A stretch of 64,000 nt of DNA from Fragum whitleyi. Taxonomy: Eukaryota; Mollusca; Bivalvia; Cardiida; Cardiidae. The notes under the pieces are model-generated. The model did no database searches. It was given only the letters and a program-made list of their open reading frames with translations, and was not told the origin of the DNA. Positions 21,970-32,923 of the stretch are shown here, in pieces (within the stretch, counting starts at the first letter, position 1; each line of letters opens with the position of its first letter). A program made the translations under genes and the position numbers. The stretch spans positions 17,728,026-17,792,025 of the forward strand of contig OX411545.1 in NCBI GenBank assembly GCA_948146395.1. The letters run 5' to 3'.

Positions 21970-23045
21970 GGGGGGGGGGGGGTTGATGGATCGCTGGCCC
22001 GGTTCTTTAACCCCGATCACAACACATCCCTCAGTTATCAAAACTCCCGTTATCAAACAAATAGTAAATTGTAGCTAAAGCTACGACTTTTACGTCACTA
22101 TTTAACAGAAATATTTCAAACAAAAGGACGGGAAATGTTGGCGTTTAACAGTCATCTTATTATAAATGAATGCTTTGATTCGTCCATCAACTTTAAGGTT
22201 GTCAGTGGAAATCTTTTGATTTCCACAGTGGTTCATTTTGTCCTCGATTTAAGGCGTGGAGATTTATATTCTTTCCAATTTTAGTTTTATCATCGAGGAG
22301 ATCAAAATTATCTTTATAAAATTGTTTACCACAGATGCGAAATGTTATCGATCAATCCAAATCGGTTCTCGACCTGTCTCTAGTCTGATGATGCTATTCC
22401 CAAATGCACAACGTCAATGCTTTATTACATATTTACATTAAAGCCTAGACGTCGGTCTCCATCGTATTGTCATATCCTGACAGGATAAAACCGTCTCTTC
22501 AAGTCCCACCATCCTCTGTCAGTCAGTTTTGGTTATTTCATAAAATATTCACGTACTCTTATAGGTCTTGTAGGCGTTTAGATTCTTTATATCTTTTTAT
22601 TGGTTTGTCATCGGTTTTCTTTGTTTTTGGAAATTTTTCGGATAACGGATATATAAATACATGTAGCAAATTCTTAATTTTAAATTCAAGCAAAAAGACT
22701 CATTGTTATGACACACACAAAATAATAAATCATGCATGTAGGTAATAGATGGAAGCGATATAAACATGACATTTATATAAAAGAGTATAGGAAAGGGAAA
22801 ATTGTTAAACTCATGCTTAATGTCGCGACTCATTAAAACATGTTTATATCGAAAAAATAACATTATTTTTCCAAGTAATACGTATTATTCTGGGATGAAT
22901 CTTTTATTACTGATTAAAGTTTATTTCTAGCAAATGAGTACAAATGCTTTGTATCCTATTTAAAGACATTTTAGTTTTTGATTGAACCGAATTGGCATAA
23001 TCAAACATATCAAGTTGTTTGCGAGTATATTTTTGAATATGATAA
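21970..23045. other. unassigned intron sequence
   Basis: G-run at 21969-21982. No gene or repeat recognised afterwards; the short ORFs have no recognisable features. Confidence 0.4.
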
Positions 23046-23049
23046 CTAG

Positions 23050-23181
23050 CCCTTCATTCAGGATGACAAAACGGTGTAAACTGTTTGTAAATTATACCCC
23101 GCTTTGCACGTAAGCTCACATGCAAAACGGGGTATAATTTGAAAACAATTTGCACCGTTTTGTCATCCTGAACGCAGGGCA
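23050..23181. mobile_element. MITE-B copy, most complete
   Basis: CCCTTCATTCAGGATGACAA then AACGGTGTAAACTG is mirrored by TTTGCACCGTTTTGTCATCC then TGAACGCAGGGC. The centre is CCCCGCTTTGCACG / CATGCAAAACGGGG. The outermost GCCCT/AGGGC suggests the true ends. Confidence 0.85.
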
Positions 23182-23650
23182 GAATTAAAATAATGAGGTC
23201 GAAGCTTCTTTTAGAAAAGAAGGGTATCTTTATTTACATAATTAATTTGCTTCCAAAAGGGTTTTTACTGAAAAGAATTTTTGACAAGAAGAATGCGTTT
23301 TGTCAATGGAAATTGTCCCGAACTTTAAAGACTGAGTAAAATGGTCAATGGGCAGCCCAAAACTACGGAAGCTTGTTTGTAACCCCAAATAATGATATAA
23401 AGTAGTCATCACCGACTTGTATAGCGCATGAGGTCGCCCATATTAATTATTAAGACAATTATTTTTGATATACAAATATATCGCCATCTAAGGACACGGT
23501 TCACGGTTTGAGTACATAGATAAATTTGCAAATGCAGTTAAGACTTTAGACATGAAGTAATTTCAACTGTCTTACCTATCAAAGCAGGTCGCCAAACTTA
23601 CGCCATCGAGGATCATGCCATCATTATATAAAGAATGGATGGCTGGTGAC
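23182..23650. other. unassigned intron sequence
   Basis: No gene or repeat recognised. Confidence 0.4.
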
Positions 23651-23654
23651 TTGA

Positions 23655-23755
23655 GATGGAAAAGTTTATTGGACAAGGCGTAGGAATTTATCTGGTGAGA
23701 CGGAGGCGAACCGGATAAATTCCCAAGCGGGGTCCGATAAGCTTTTCCACCCCAA
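23655..23755. repeat. two-step imperfect inverted repeat
   Basis: GGAAAAGTTTATTGGAC pairs with GTCCGATAAGCTTTTCC, and the inner GAATTTATCTGGT with ACCGGATAAATTC. The loop GAGACGGAGGCGA is GC-rich compared with surroundings. Ends 27 bp before the ATG of the 93-codon ORF. Confidence 0.75.
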
Positions 23756-23781
23756 GTCAACTATCATCTACTCTATTTATC

Positions 23782-24063
23782 ATGTTACAATCTTTTTTAA
23801 AAGTCTTTTTGACAATTTTATCGGCAAATTTAATCCAATCACGATTTACTACAACGACTGCTCAAAATAAGGGTAAACGGGCGGATGATCGCTTACGACC
23901 AAAGAACTTGTCAAGAAGGTGTAAATCGGGTGAATTTCTAGTCAATCGCCGTCTCAGTCGTCCATTTTGTTCTAGTTTTTATGAATTACGTCATCACGGT
24001 CATGTTCTACGTCATCGATGTTGTCGCGAAATACGAGAAAAATACGGGAATCGAGTGAAATAG
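23782..24063 (+). CDS. hypothetical 93-residue basic, possibly secreted peptide
   Basis: Single ORF from ATG 23782 to TAG 24061. The start MLQSFLKVFLTILSANLIQS has a lysine followed by a hydrophobic stretch, like a signal peptide. The remainder is strongly basic (many Arg/Lys) with four cysteines at about residues 47, 63, 80 and 81, the last two adjacent (HRCCREIREKYGNRVK). Composition is less AT-rich than the surroundings. It sits inside FBXL16 intron 1, 27 bp after a long imperfect inverted repeat (23655-23755). No family was recognised and no promoter or nearby AATAAA is clear. It could be a chance ORF or one exon of a larger gene. Confidence 0.25.
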   Translation: MLQSFLKVFLTILSANLIQSRFTTTTAQNKGKRADDRLRPKNLSRRCKSGEFLVNRRLSRPFCSSFYELRHHGHVLRHRCCREIREKYGNRVK

Positions 24064-24064
24064 C

Positions 24065-24805
24065 TTTAACAGAAATCAATATGCTAATTGAAAAGAAAAT
24101 ATGTATTAGGAATGGCTCTTTTTCAGACCTAAATGTCGCAAAAGAAGATCCGGCAGGTCACTAGAGAAGTGACGTGATAACGCTGTCACGTGATCAACTG
24201 ACCTGATATCAACAAGTTTGTCTTACATTCTTTTATCAGGCAATATTTAAGCTACTTGTTGGCGGAAATTTTGCGTCCTGTTGTGTTTTGCACGTCGTTG
24301 AAGACAACATAATATTATCGTTCGGGGGGCCCATTCACGCTTCCGTTCAAAGCATTCAGAAGAAAACCATGTCTCTTTAATTAAACCAACAAAGTTTTGT
24401 CTATGTTGTCCCCAAGAAGGTGAACTCCTCTTCCATTATCATGATGCCATAGGTCTAAATCAATTTGAGTTGTCTCATAAAATATTCAGAACCGCATTTA
24501 CCAAGTAGACGTATTGTTTCTATATTCGTTACTTGAATGTTGTTTAATATATCACTTCCTCTGACCTCGCCTATCCATGGCAGGATTAAGTAGGAACGAG
24601 TCTGAGAGCTTTTACTGAGGCGTCGTAACGGTTAAATGCCCTTCCCTTTAAGCTTTGATGTTTTAAAGAAAAGTGAAAGATTAAATTTGACAGTGAAGTA
24701 TTTCTCGCTATTATTTTGCTAGAACATTGAGTCTTCTCTGTTTTTTTTTTTGAATTCGAGCCCGCGAATGAGGGACAGGAGCTAGTTCCGAATAAAATCA
24801 AGGAC
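24065..24805. other. unassigned intron sequence
   Basis: No gene recognised. GAAGTGACGTGATAAC and GTCACGTGATC lie near 24165-24195. Confidence 0.4.
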
Positions 24806-24811
24806 TAGTAA

Positions 24812-25130
24812 TAAAATATCGTTAATTTTTTCCAATGAGACAATATTTCATTACCTCCCTTAAGATAAAATCTACGTATTCTTTCCTGATTTAAGTCTTC
24901 GTGGACCATTCTGACGCCTTGAAATCCAAACCAGCCAATAAAATCATGGAATAATTCGAGCGATTGGATTGAAATCATGATCGTTTTTAACGATGCATTT
25001 TTTTGAATCAATTTTTAATGATTTCGGGCGTGTTTTTTAGAGTTCTCTATATGAATTGAATAGCGCACTGAGCAAGCGATTAAGAATGGTTCCGATCGAA
25101 GAGAATGTCAAATTCAAGATGTTTCAAACT
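24812..25130 (+). mobile_element. MITE-A, right part, diverged
   Basis: Begins at a decayed hairpin (AAAATATCGTTAATTTTTTC ... ATTACCTCCCTTAA). The 3' end AATGTCAAATTCAAGATGTT lacks the terminal CTGTA. Belongs to the long-inner variant with ATTCTGACGCC and GATTGGATTGAAATCATGAT. Confidence 0.72.
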
Positions 25131-25134
25131 TGAG

Positions 25135-25940
25135 CAGACTAATTCTTCGAATGAAATGCTTAATTGAAATGTTTACCCGATGATTCGCCCGGTGGTGCTT
25201 AACACAGAGTGCGTAACGTAGCAGACGGAGCTTCCATGGGGTTTTGCTATGTATACTCGTACCATTTTATGGCGCTCTAATTGGGTCGAATATCTTCTTA
25301 AAGTCACAAGCATTGTTTCACATCACGAATTTGTCTGGGTATAAGCCTTATCTGATTGTGAAACAACTGTCTCTGTCAGACATTTTGCATAATAACTGCC
25401 GTTTTCAGGTTTTTTTTTTTACTTAAAATGGAAATTAAAGTTAAATGACTGGGAAAAAATAAAAACTGCCTTCAGAATTTTTATCTCTGCATATCATTCA
25501 GTAATCAATGTTTAAACGCAATCAATTATGTGAAATAGCAAAGTGAATTTTTCAAAAAGAGTATCCTTTGTAATGCAAGGGGTTGCAATGCAACTGCTTG
25601 GGTTACCGATAAGCTAGTATGGCTCCGCTTGATATAATGGGAAAATTTACTCCCTGACCCAATCTATAAGATGCAGCAAGCTGGGTGTTTATTATACTTT
25701 ATCTTTCTTGCATGCCATGACATAATTTGTCAAAGGATTTATAATCTTAAGCTGAATTGATGTCTCCAGCAGCGTTATTACTTATAATGAGGTTAATTTT
25801 CATCTAACTCGCCCACATAGATGTTTTTCATCTATATATGTAGAAAAGACGTCATAACGGGATTACAGAGCTGCAGATTGAGGGGCATCTTCACGAGTCA
25901 AGGGGTATCGAATCGATAAGATCTTCTCGAATACCGTAAG
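25135..25940. other. unassigned intron sequence
   Basis: No gene or repeat recognised. Confidence 0.4.
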
Positions 25941-25945
25941 ATAAG

Positions 25946-26015
25946 TAAAACGTTCGTAACCCTTGGTTCGACAAGATGCAGTAAAACGTTCGTAACCCTT
26001 GGTTCGACAAGATGA
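25946..26015. repeat. 35-bp tandem duplication
   Basis: AGTAAAACGTTCGTAACCCT then TGGTTCGACAAGATG occurs twice back to back, without mismatches across the shared 35 bp. Confidence 0.95.
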
Positions 26016-26082
26016 TTGAGGGGTTATTTTGGATCTTAGATAATAGTATTTCAATAATTATAGCATAAATTCAATGTTGTTG

Positions 26083-26463
26083 TTACAGTTAGCAACATCG
26101 TGAAATTGACAAGGTGGTTTTTGAATACTTTTGATGTGAAATAGAATGAGCAGGAGGAGCGAGGTTTGAGTGTAATTAAAGGGAGGTAATCCAATATCAC
26201 TAATTTTGTTCAGAATGAACAAAATTAGCTTTATTTGTTACCTCTCTTTAATTAAAATTGCATACAAGTTTTATTGATAGACCATTTCTTCAAGAACCAA
26301 TCAGACGCTAACAAATCTCGATTTTCTTATATTTATATTCATTTGAATGCAGCTGTTGATTTTTTACTCCTTTTTTTTTTTACATTTTGAATGGTTTGAG
26401 GGAGTGTTTTGAATGCATGGAGCGCCGAGTAAACGTTTTAGAATGGTTTTGATTGAACTAAAT
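26083..26463 (+). mobile_element. MITE-A copy, 3' end missing
   Basis: TTACAGTTAGCAACATCGTG at the left. Hairpin 26180-26250 has AATTTTGTTCAGAATGAACA. The copy stops inside GGTTTTGATTGAACTAAATG, so the right TIR is absent. Confidence 0.83.
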
Positions 26464-26469
26464 GATTGG

Positions 26470-27060
26470 ACCTATCGCATCTTAAACAAGAAAAATATTC
26501 ATAGATTGACCCTTTCTTCAGTTGTCTGTGAAATTTTGAAAGCAGTTTCGAAATACGCGTGAATATTCGAGCAAGTACTACTTTTATATTTTCCAAGATC
26601 CTCGTTAACGATACCGCGATTTATTTTTCGTCACGACGACGCTTGGTTAAATCGATTCTACTAATATGACTTCAGAAAGGTTTTTCGTAATGGTGGAATA
26701 CGCAAGAAAACAAAAACGGCTTGTTTGGTGAAAACTCGTATAATTCTATATGACCAATCGAAGTCTCATTTGAAAAAGATATTGTGGAAAACAAGAATGT
26801 CTGTAAACTGAAAAAAGAAGTCCCTAGGCACTTTTTGTACACAAGGAAATGTACATGTACCATGTGAACTCATTATTAATTATTCCATGTCATTCTAGAG
26901 TTTGTTTCAATTGGACAAATTAATCTACTCTTTATTATACTCTTGTTGAATTTCTGCGGTGAAGTTAATTTCTTCTGACGCCTACTGTAAATTGTTATTT
27001 CTCAATTTCTAGAGAAGAAAAACAGATGTATAAAAAGCAAGTTCATTTCATCATATTTTC
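26470..27060. other. unassigned intron sequence
   Basis: No gene or repeat recognised. Confidence 0.4.
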
Positions 27061-27065
27061 CGACC

Positions 27066-27170
27066 AGTACAGTTTGTATTATCGTGCAATTGACTCTCAT
27101 TTCGATCAGACCATTTCCAAATTGCTCGCTCAGGGCTCAATTCAAATGCATCCAACCTCTCCTTTGAATT
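27066..27170 (-). mobile_element. MITE-A terminal fragment
   Basis: TACAGTTTGTATTATCGTGC then AATTGACTCTCATTTCGATC and ATTGCTCGCTCAGGGCTC correspond to the outer 80 bp of the long side. An A-rich tract (27173-27208) follows. Confidence 0.6.
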
Positions 27171-27450
27171 ATAAAAAAAAAAAAAAAAATAAAAAAAAAT
27201 AAAAAACAGGAATAATCAAATAAAATCCTGAATTGATTTTTGATTGAAATGAAACATTGATAGTTATGGACGAGTATAAATTTCAACAGAAATTGGTGAT
27301 TATTTCATACAAACGATATAAAATTAATTAAAAACCTACGAATGTAGCGGAAAAATTGCGTCATGCATTACAACGTCCATTTTGTAATAAATGCCGTCGT
27401 TGCTTGACGTCACACAATTTAACGCGGGAGTAACGTCTTTAGGTATGCTC

Positions 27451-27616
27451 TTTAAGGTAGTAGACCCGTAATAGTAACGCAACGTTTAGGAAGTAATAAA
27501 CTTTAACAGTGTTAACCGAGGTTTTCTAATGATTTTCATTGGGAAACCTCGGTCAACATTGTGAAAGATAATGAGTTCCGAGCGTTGCGGAACTATTACG
27601 GTTCAACTACCTTTAT
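27451..27616. mobile_element. MITE-E copy, solitary
   Basis: TIRs are TAAGGTAGTAGACCCGTAAT / ACTATTACGGTTCAACTACC. The inner hairpin GTTAACCGAGGTTTTCTAAT is mirrored by CATTGGGAAACCTCGGTCAA. The same element recurs four to five times inside the tandem array at 44140-46515. Confidence 0.82.
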
Positions 27617-28135
27617 AATGTTGAACATGAATAATTTTCACGGATTTTTACTAATCAAGGTGCACAGTCTACTAGATCTAACCTTTGTAGTATTTTAAAC
27701 AGAATGTGCTCAAATCGAGGATATTTTAGTAAAAAAAGCCGGGCGGTAGTGGCACGTAACTTTACTAATTAATCCACGTTTAATAAACGCTTGGGTTTGG
27801 TCCATAAACGCATGTCTATAAAGGCCCCAAAACGTAAATTTTATGCAATAAAAACTGTTACATGTAACGAATACAAACGTATGTATGGGAAAGTAAAAAG
27901 GTACAGTTTAGTACAGAAAAGTGCAATCGCCGTGGGACCGCATATCTTTTTCTTTGTTGTTATTTTGATACCACCCCACACAAGCATTTAATTATGAATG
28001 GGAGGAGAAAATGCGCCCCTTCCCTTTGTTCTGATTCTTATAAATACTCGTCTTACTTATAAATCGAAATTTGGGAAAATTGGTTATTGCCAAACCACAA
28101 ATATTAGCAAAATTGAAGAGAAGATATCTTAGTTA
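27617..28135. other. unassigned intron sequence
   Basis: No gene recognised. The 66-codon ORF at 27791 is judged a chance ORF. Confidence 0.4.
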
Positions 28136-28139
28136 TTTT

Positions 28140-29440
28140 TTAGCTCGTCTAAGCACAACATGCTTAAGGTGAGGGGTTTTTTATCAGCTTTTGTCCGTCG
28201 TGCGTCGGAATTCGTCAACAATTCTTTAAACATCTATTTTTATAGTAACCAATGGGCGGATTTCAACCAAACTTTGCACATATGTTCCTTGGGAGACCCT
28301 TCTCAAACTTCTTCGTGAAATTTTGATTGACCTCTCAAATATGGGCGTGGAAGGGCGGGTCAGTTATTGACCCCAGAATCTTTAGTCACCTCCTTCTAAG
28401 TAATCTATAGGCCAAATTCCACCAAACTTTACGAAATGTTTCTTGAGTGTCTACTTTGAAAACTTCTTTGTAACATTTTTATTGACCCTGAGATATGGTT
28501 GTGGTAGGGCAGTTTTGACCTTGAAAATCTTTAAACATCTCAGTAACAAATGGGCAGATTTCAACCAAATTGGCAAAAACTTTCGTTGATGATCTTTCTA
28601 ATTACTTCTCCGTGAAGGTTTAATTGACTTCCCGAATATAGGCGTGGCAGGGCGAGGCGGTTTTTGACTCCGAAAACTTCACACACCTTCGCCCTATAAA
28701 CCAATATCAACGAATTTCAAGCAAACCTGGCAGGAATGTGACCACTCTCAAAATTTTTTCATTGAATTTTGATTGATCCCAAATGGTAGGGCGGGGCAGT
28801 CATTGCCCCGACCGACACCTTCAAACATCTTCACCTCAGTAACCAATAGGCGGACTTCAACCAGACTTTGCAGAAAAATTCAGTTGGAAACCACTCAAAA
28901 ACTTTATTTGTAAAATTTTGATTGACATCTAATATTGGCGTTGCAAGGCGGGGTCAATTTTAACCAAACTGTTCAGAAATGTTCCCTGTGTGACCCTTCT
29001 CAAAACTTCTCCGTGAAATTATGACTGGCCCCCAAATATGGGTGTGACAAGGCTGTTTTTGGCCTTGAATTCTTTAAAAGTCTTCCACATTCGAACCAGT
29101 AGACCAATTTCAACCAAGCTCAGCATGAATGGTCCTTGGTGACTCTTCTTAAAATATGGTTGGGAAATTCTGTTTAGCCCGTTAAAATGGGTGTGGCGGG
29201 GATGGGTCTCTTTATTATGAAACCTGTAAAGTTTTCTGGACAAATTGACCATTTTTAATTTAGCTTTGCCGGAATGTTCCTTTGCTGCCCCATTTCAAAA
29301 ATTCTTCGGGACTTATGATAGGACCACAAATATGGGCGTGACATATTTTCACCTTGGATTCTTACATAAAAAATCCTTCTCTACCACTAGACAAATTTCA
29401 ATGAAAATCTACCAGATTATTATTTAGGTGTCATTCACTG
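28140..29440 (+). repeat. mollusc-type tandem element, about 8 diverged units
   Basis: Begins TAGCTCGTCTAAGCACAACA then TGCTTAAGGTGAG, then GTCCGTCGTGCGTCGG and ATTCTTTAAACATC. Units of about 145-155 bp follow, marked by ATGGGCGTGGAAGGGCGGG-like boxes near 28341, 28495, 28637, 28785, 28935, 29037, 29188 and 29331, alternating with TTCAACCAAACTTTGCACA. ORFs crossing it are chance. Confidence 0.82.
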
Positions 29441-29493
29441 AAACAGTAAAATTCAGGTGGGCGGTTTAGGTCTATTCTGGTCCTCTTCTTTAA

Positions 29494-29665
29494 TTATTTC
29501 AAACACTCACTACAAAGCGCTCCTAAATCGTTGAAAACAATTCGATATCGATCAAAACGATTAACAATTTTTTAAATCAATCAAATAATTGCACGGTTTT
29601 ATAGCCTGGTGTGGATTTTAAACGTGTGATTGGTAAGAGAAGACACGCAAATTTTGAAAGAACTG
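29494..29665 (-). mobile_element. MITE-A inner fragment
   Basis: CAAACACTCACTACAAAGCG then CTCCTAAATCG, TTGCACGGTTTTATAGCCTG and GTGTGATTGGTAAGAGAAGA match the long side of the variant also seen at 6865 and 51328. Both TIRs are absent. Confidence 0.65.
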
Positions 29666-29912
29666 AGACTTTTTTTAAAGGGGTACATAGTTTCGGAGAA
29701 AAATTTGATTAACTGACAAACCTCGCCATTTTTTTTCTAAAATCCAGGTCGCCCACAAATGAACGATATTTTGTATAACCGTTAAGCTTATGACCATGCA
29801 TGAAGACAAATGAGTTTTTTTAAATATCTTAAAGCTAGTATGCATTATCTGAGATCAAGGGATGTGGCCAGCGATTTGCAATTATCTTCGACATTCTTGA
29901 AAATACACGTGC

Positions 29913-30501
29913 AGTTAAGAACAGCATGAAAAAGGCCAGTTGAATGATTTTTGAATGGATTTGGAATGAAATTGAATGAGTGTGTGGAGCAAGTTTTGAG
30001 TGGTTTTTAAAAAAAGACGAAATTAGACATTTTTTTACTTTCCTTTAATGAAACCCGCATACAGTCAAACCTGTATTAAGCGAGCAACAAAGGGACATTA
30101 GAAATGTGCTTGCTTTAGACAGGTGCTTGCTTAATACAGATTAATTTCTGTTCATTGACCTCATTTGGGAACCCACTGGCTGCTTGATTAATACAGGTTG
30201 CTTGCTGAATACAGGTGGCCACTAACACAGGTTTGACTGTACTTTCTGATATTCTGTCTTCACGAACAAGTCAGACGCTTAAAAATCAACACCAGCCAGT
30301 TAAAATCATACAATTATTTTGGTCGATTTAATGGAAATGTCGATTATTTTGAACGATTTTGGAAGCTTTTTTGAACAATTTCGGAGCGTTTTTGCGTGAG
30401 GTGATGGACTGTTTAAATTGAAAAAATGAATCGCTCGGCAAGTGATATTGATTGAGTGTTTTTGATCGAGACGAATGTCAATTTCACGATTTGAATAATT
30501 G
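29913..30501 (+). mobile_element. MITE-A copy interrupted by a nested MITE
   Basis: GTGCAGTTAAGAACAGCATG at the left, GTCAATTTCACGATT and TGAATAATTGTA at the right. The hairpin area is degraded (GACGAAATTAGACATTTTTT). Split at 30061/30241 by the CAGTCAAACCTGT element, which is therefore the younger insertion. Confidence 0.82.
30061..30241. mobile_element. nested MITE, CAGTCAAACCTGT termini
   Basis: TACAGTCAAACCTGTATTAA at one end and ACACAGGTTTGACTGTA at the other, with TA flanks as expected of a TA-target insertion. Inside are repeated TGCTTGCTTAATACAG and GCTTGATTAATACAGG motifs. Related in theme (TTAAGCGA) to MITE-C. Confidence 0.88.
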
Positions 30502-30673
30502 TATGTTTTCTTTTAATAAAAGACATTATTGTTCCCTTCCACTGCATCGTGCTCTTAAATATTCGCTACTCACTGACCGACTAAAGAGCACAAGAGAAGC
30601 CAATAAAGGTTGTCGTCGTGACATGTTGGTAGACAAAATTGACTCAAATCACAATACAAAACTAACTTGTCGC

Positions 30674-30960
30674 CTTCATAGCGAAGTTGGTAGCGCGTCG
30701 GAATTCAATCTATGTGTTCGACCCTCGACAGCGTCATTCATCTTTTCCGAGTATTTGACCCCCACAAAAGGGTTGGTAATCGTAGACCTATGTGGGATAG
30801 CAGCTGAAGGTTAGGAAAGGATGTAATTGTAGCACTGGCAGAGAAATACCAGGAATCCATTATTAAACCTAACACAAGTGCTTCAGCCACCGTGATATGA
30901 CTGAAATATTGTTAAAATCGGAGTTAAACCCAGTTAGAAAAAACAAACAAACAGAAAAAA
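30674..30960 (+). mobile_element. tRNA-derived SINE, family 1
   Basis: Head GCGAAGTTGGTAGCGCGTCG (A-box-like) and GTGTTCGACCC (B-box-like). Body GGGATAGCAGCTGAAGGTTA and GTGCTTCAGCCACCGTGATA, tail AAACAAACAAACAG. A longer diverged version of 13887-14180. Confidence 0.82.
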
Positions 30961-31442
30961 ACCTTATTTAACCCCTATTATGCTGTCCGATATATATTTC
31001 TGCTTACTCAAAACTTTGCACACATTATATACTTAGATTAAACCTGCACAGAGGTGCAGTCTGATGTAAGCTTAAGGTGTCTTTCCATTTGTAGGTAAAA
31101 AAAATCCAGACCGGTTGGAAAGTCTGATGTATTAGAAATTTGTAAGAAACAAAGTTGAAGTTCAAAATACATGTATAAGTATTACGGCTACCAATGATCT
31201 CAAGAATAACGTCTCTGTCGTGGCATTAAGCGTCTTCAAATCATTACCAACCGTCGCCAATGATTGCTCTGGTACTTAGGCTCTGATGCAAATAAAGTCC
31301 CAGTGATACAAGAAGTACCGGGCTACATCGAAACAAATAATTGTTTTCTTGTTCATTGTCTGGGACACTCCATTAGACATTCTTAATGAAATTTTCTTGT
31401 ATTCGTCAGACGTACTCAAGATTACTAAGGCAGTAAGACTGG

Positions 31443-31713
31443 GCCACAAGAAAATGAAATGATACGTACGTAAATGAAATGTTTTTGTACATTTTTGACC
31501 AGATGAAAATGAAATGTATTTATACAATTCTGGACCACAAGGAAATAAAGTGTATTGATACGATTTCGGGCCGTAAGATAATGAATGTATTTATGCGATG
31601 TTGGGCCAAAAGTAAATGAATGTATTTATACAATTTCGGACCACAAGAAATTGTAAACGAAATGTATCTATACAATTTCGGATCACAAGAAAAGGAAATG
31701 TACTTAAACAATT
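31443..31713. repeat. 40-50 bp tandem repeat, about 6 units
   Basis: Unit resembles GGACCACAAGAAAATGAAAT then GTATTTATACAATTTC. Units differ in length (GGGCCGTAAGATAATGAATG, GGGCCAAAAGTAAATGAATG). The minus-strand ORFs here follow from the repeat. Confidence 0.85.
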
Positions 31714-31739
31714 TTTAAACATCAAAACGGAGTAAAAAA

Positions 31740-32185
31740 AAATTGTCGTAATTTAACAAGAAATCAATGTTCGCCTGCTTTGTTATAAATAGCCATCAAT
31801 TATAAACTAGGAAGCGTTCGTAATTGTCCCGTGTCGTTGTGCTAACGCATTGGGAACGTTGCGTGAACGCTACTATTCCTCAGAGAACGCTGACAAAAAG
31901 CTGGAGCAACATAGGAAGCGATTAACATTTTCTTGTGTATCTTTTACATGGCTCTCGAGCGTTGTAAACTTGCTAGTAATATGTAAAACTCATGCTCATC
32001 ATACGAGGATCTAGTACGCCCAAAAACTGAACAATTGAAACGTTCGCCTTCCGAGAACGGTGACCAATGTATAACGACGGCTGAAATAGACACATCTTGT
32101 TGAATTTTTATCATATGGCATGGAAAATCCATGGGGGCCTTTAATATAACCCAATGGCGTCGAACGATCTTGTGCAATGTGGCCA
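31740..32185. other. unassigned intron sequence
   Basis: No gene recognised. Overlapping minus-strand ORFs of 63 and 81 codons show no family. Confidence 0.4.
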
Positions 32186-32190
32186 TCATA

Positions 32191-32506
32191 GAGGATGAAC
32201 AAAATTAACGATATCTATTACTTTCATTTAATGAAATATACATACAAGTTCTATAAATAGCTTCCTTTTTTCTAAAACCAATCAGAGGCTCATAATTTCA
32301 ATTATGTGTCAGTGAAATCGTGATTTTTTTCTAGCTATTTTTATTTGAAGAAGTTGTTGCTTTTGTCTATTTAAGTGATTTTGCAGCGTTTGTGAATGGT
32401 TTGAGGTTTGAGTGAGTGTTTGGAATGAAAGAATGGAGCACTGTGAGAGCGATTTAGAATAGTTTTGATCGGAACGAGTGTCGATTTCACGATGTTCTTA
32501 ACTGTA
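32191..32506 (+). mobile_element. MITE-A, right half only
   Basis: Begins in the hairpin loop (GAGGATGAACAAAATTAACG), a breakpoint very similar to 21095. Ends GTCGATTTCACGATG and TTCTTAACTGTA. Confidence 0.83.
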
Positions 32507-32701
32507 GACCTTACAAAAAGACGTCTGGAAACATTCCTCAAGATACTTTAAATATTTTCCCGGTGTTCATCTGGTGATGATCGTATACTTATTTCGGATA
32601 TGTATCGTTTTCGGTTATAGAGAGTTGATTCTTTTATATTGTGAAAACATTTTTGATTCTGTGGTGATAACAGTGTGTATTTTATTAGTGTTCATTAGTG
32701 G

Positions 32702-32923
32702 TAAAGTGGGTAACGTCGTGAAATTGGTACCCATCTTGATGAAAATCATTTAAAATAATCACAATCGCTTAAAATAATCAAAATTAATTAATATAACTAA
32801 CTCAGTGCTCCATTAGTTCATCCCACACACTCACCCAAACCAATCAAAACGCTCCTATATCGATAAACATAGCCCAACAACTATTCATTCATCTTGTTAA
32901 TTTCACGATTTTCGATTAACTGT
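32702..32923 (-). mobile_element. MITE-A, internally deleted (about 220 bp)
   Basis: TIRs TAACGTCGTGAAATTGG and TTAATTTCACGATT then AACTGTA are kept, but the hairpin and ACCAATCAGACGCT block are lost. The remaining parts are ATCATTTAAAATAATCACAA and CACTCACCCAAACC. Confidence 0.75.

Noticed and set aside
30452..30814. 120-codon ORF on +
   Set aside because: Runs from the MITE-A right TIR into a SINE; composite of repeats.
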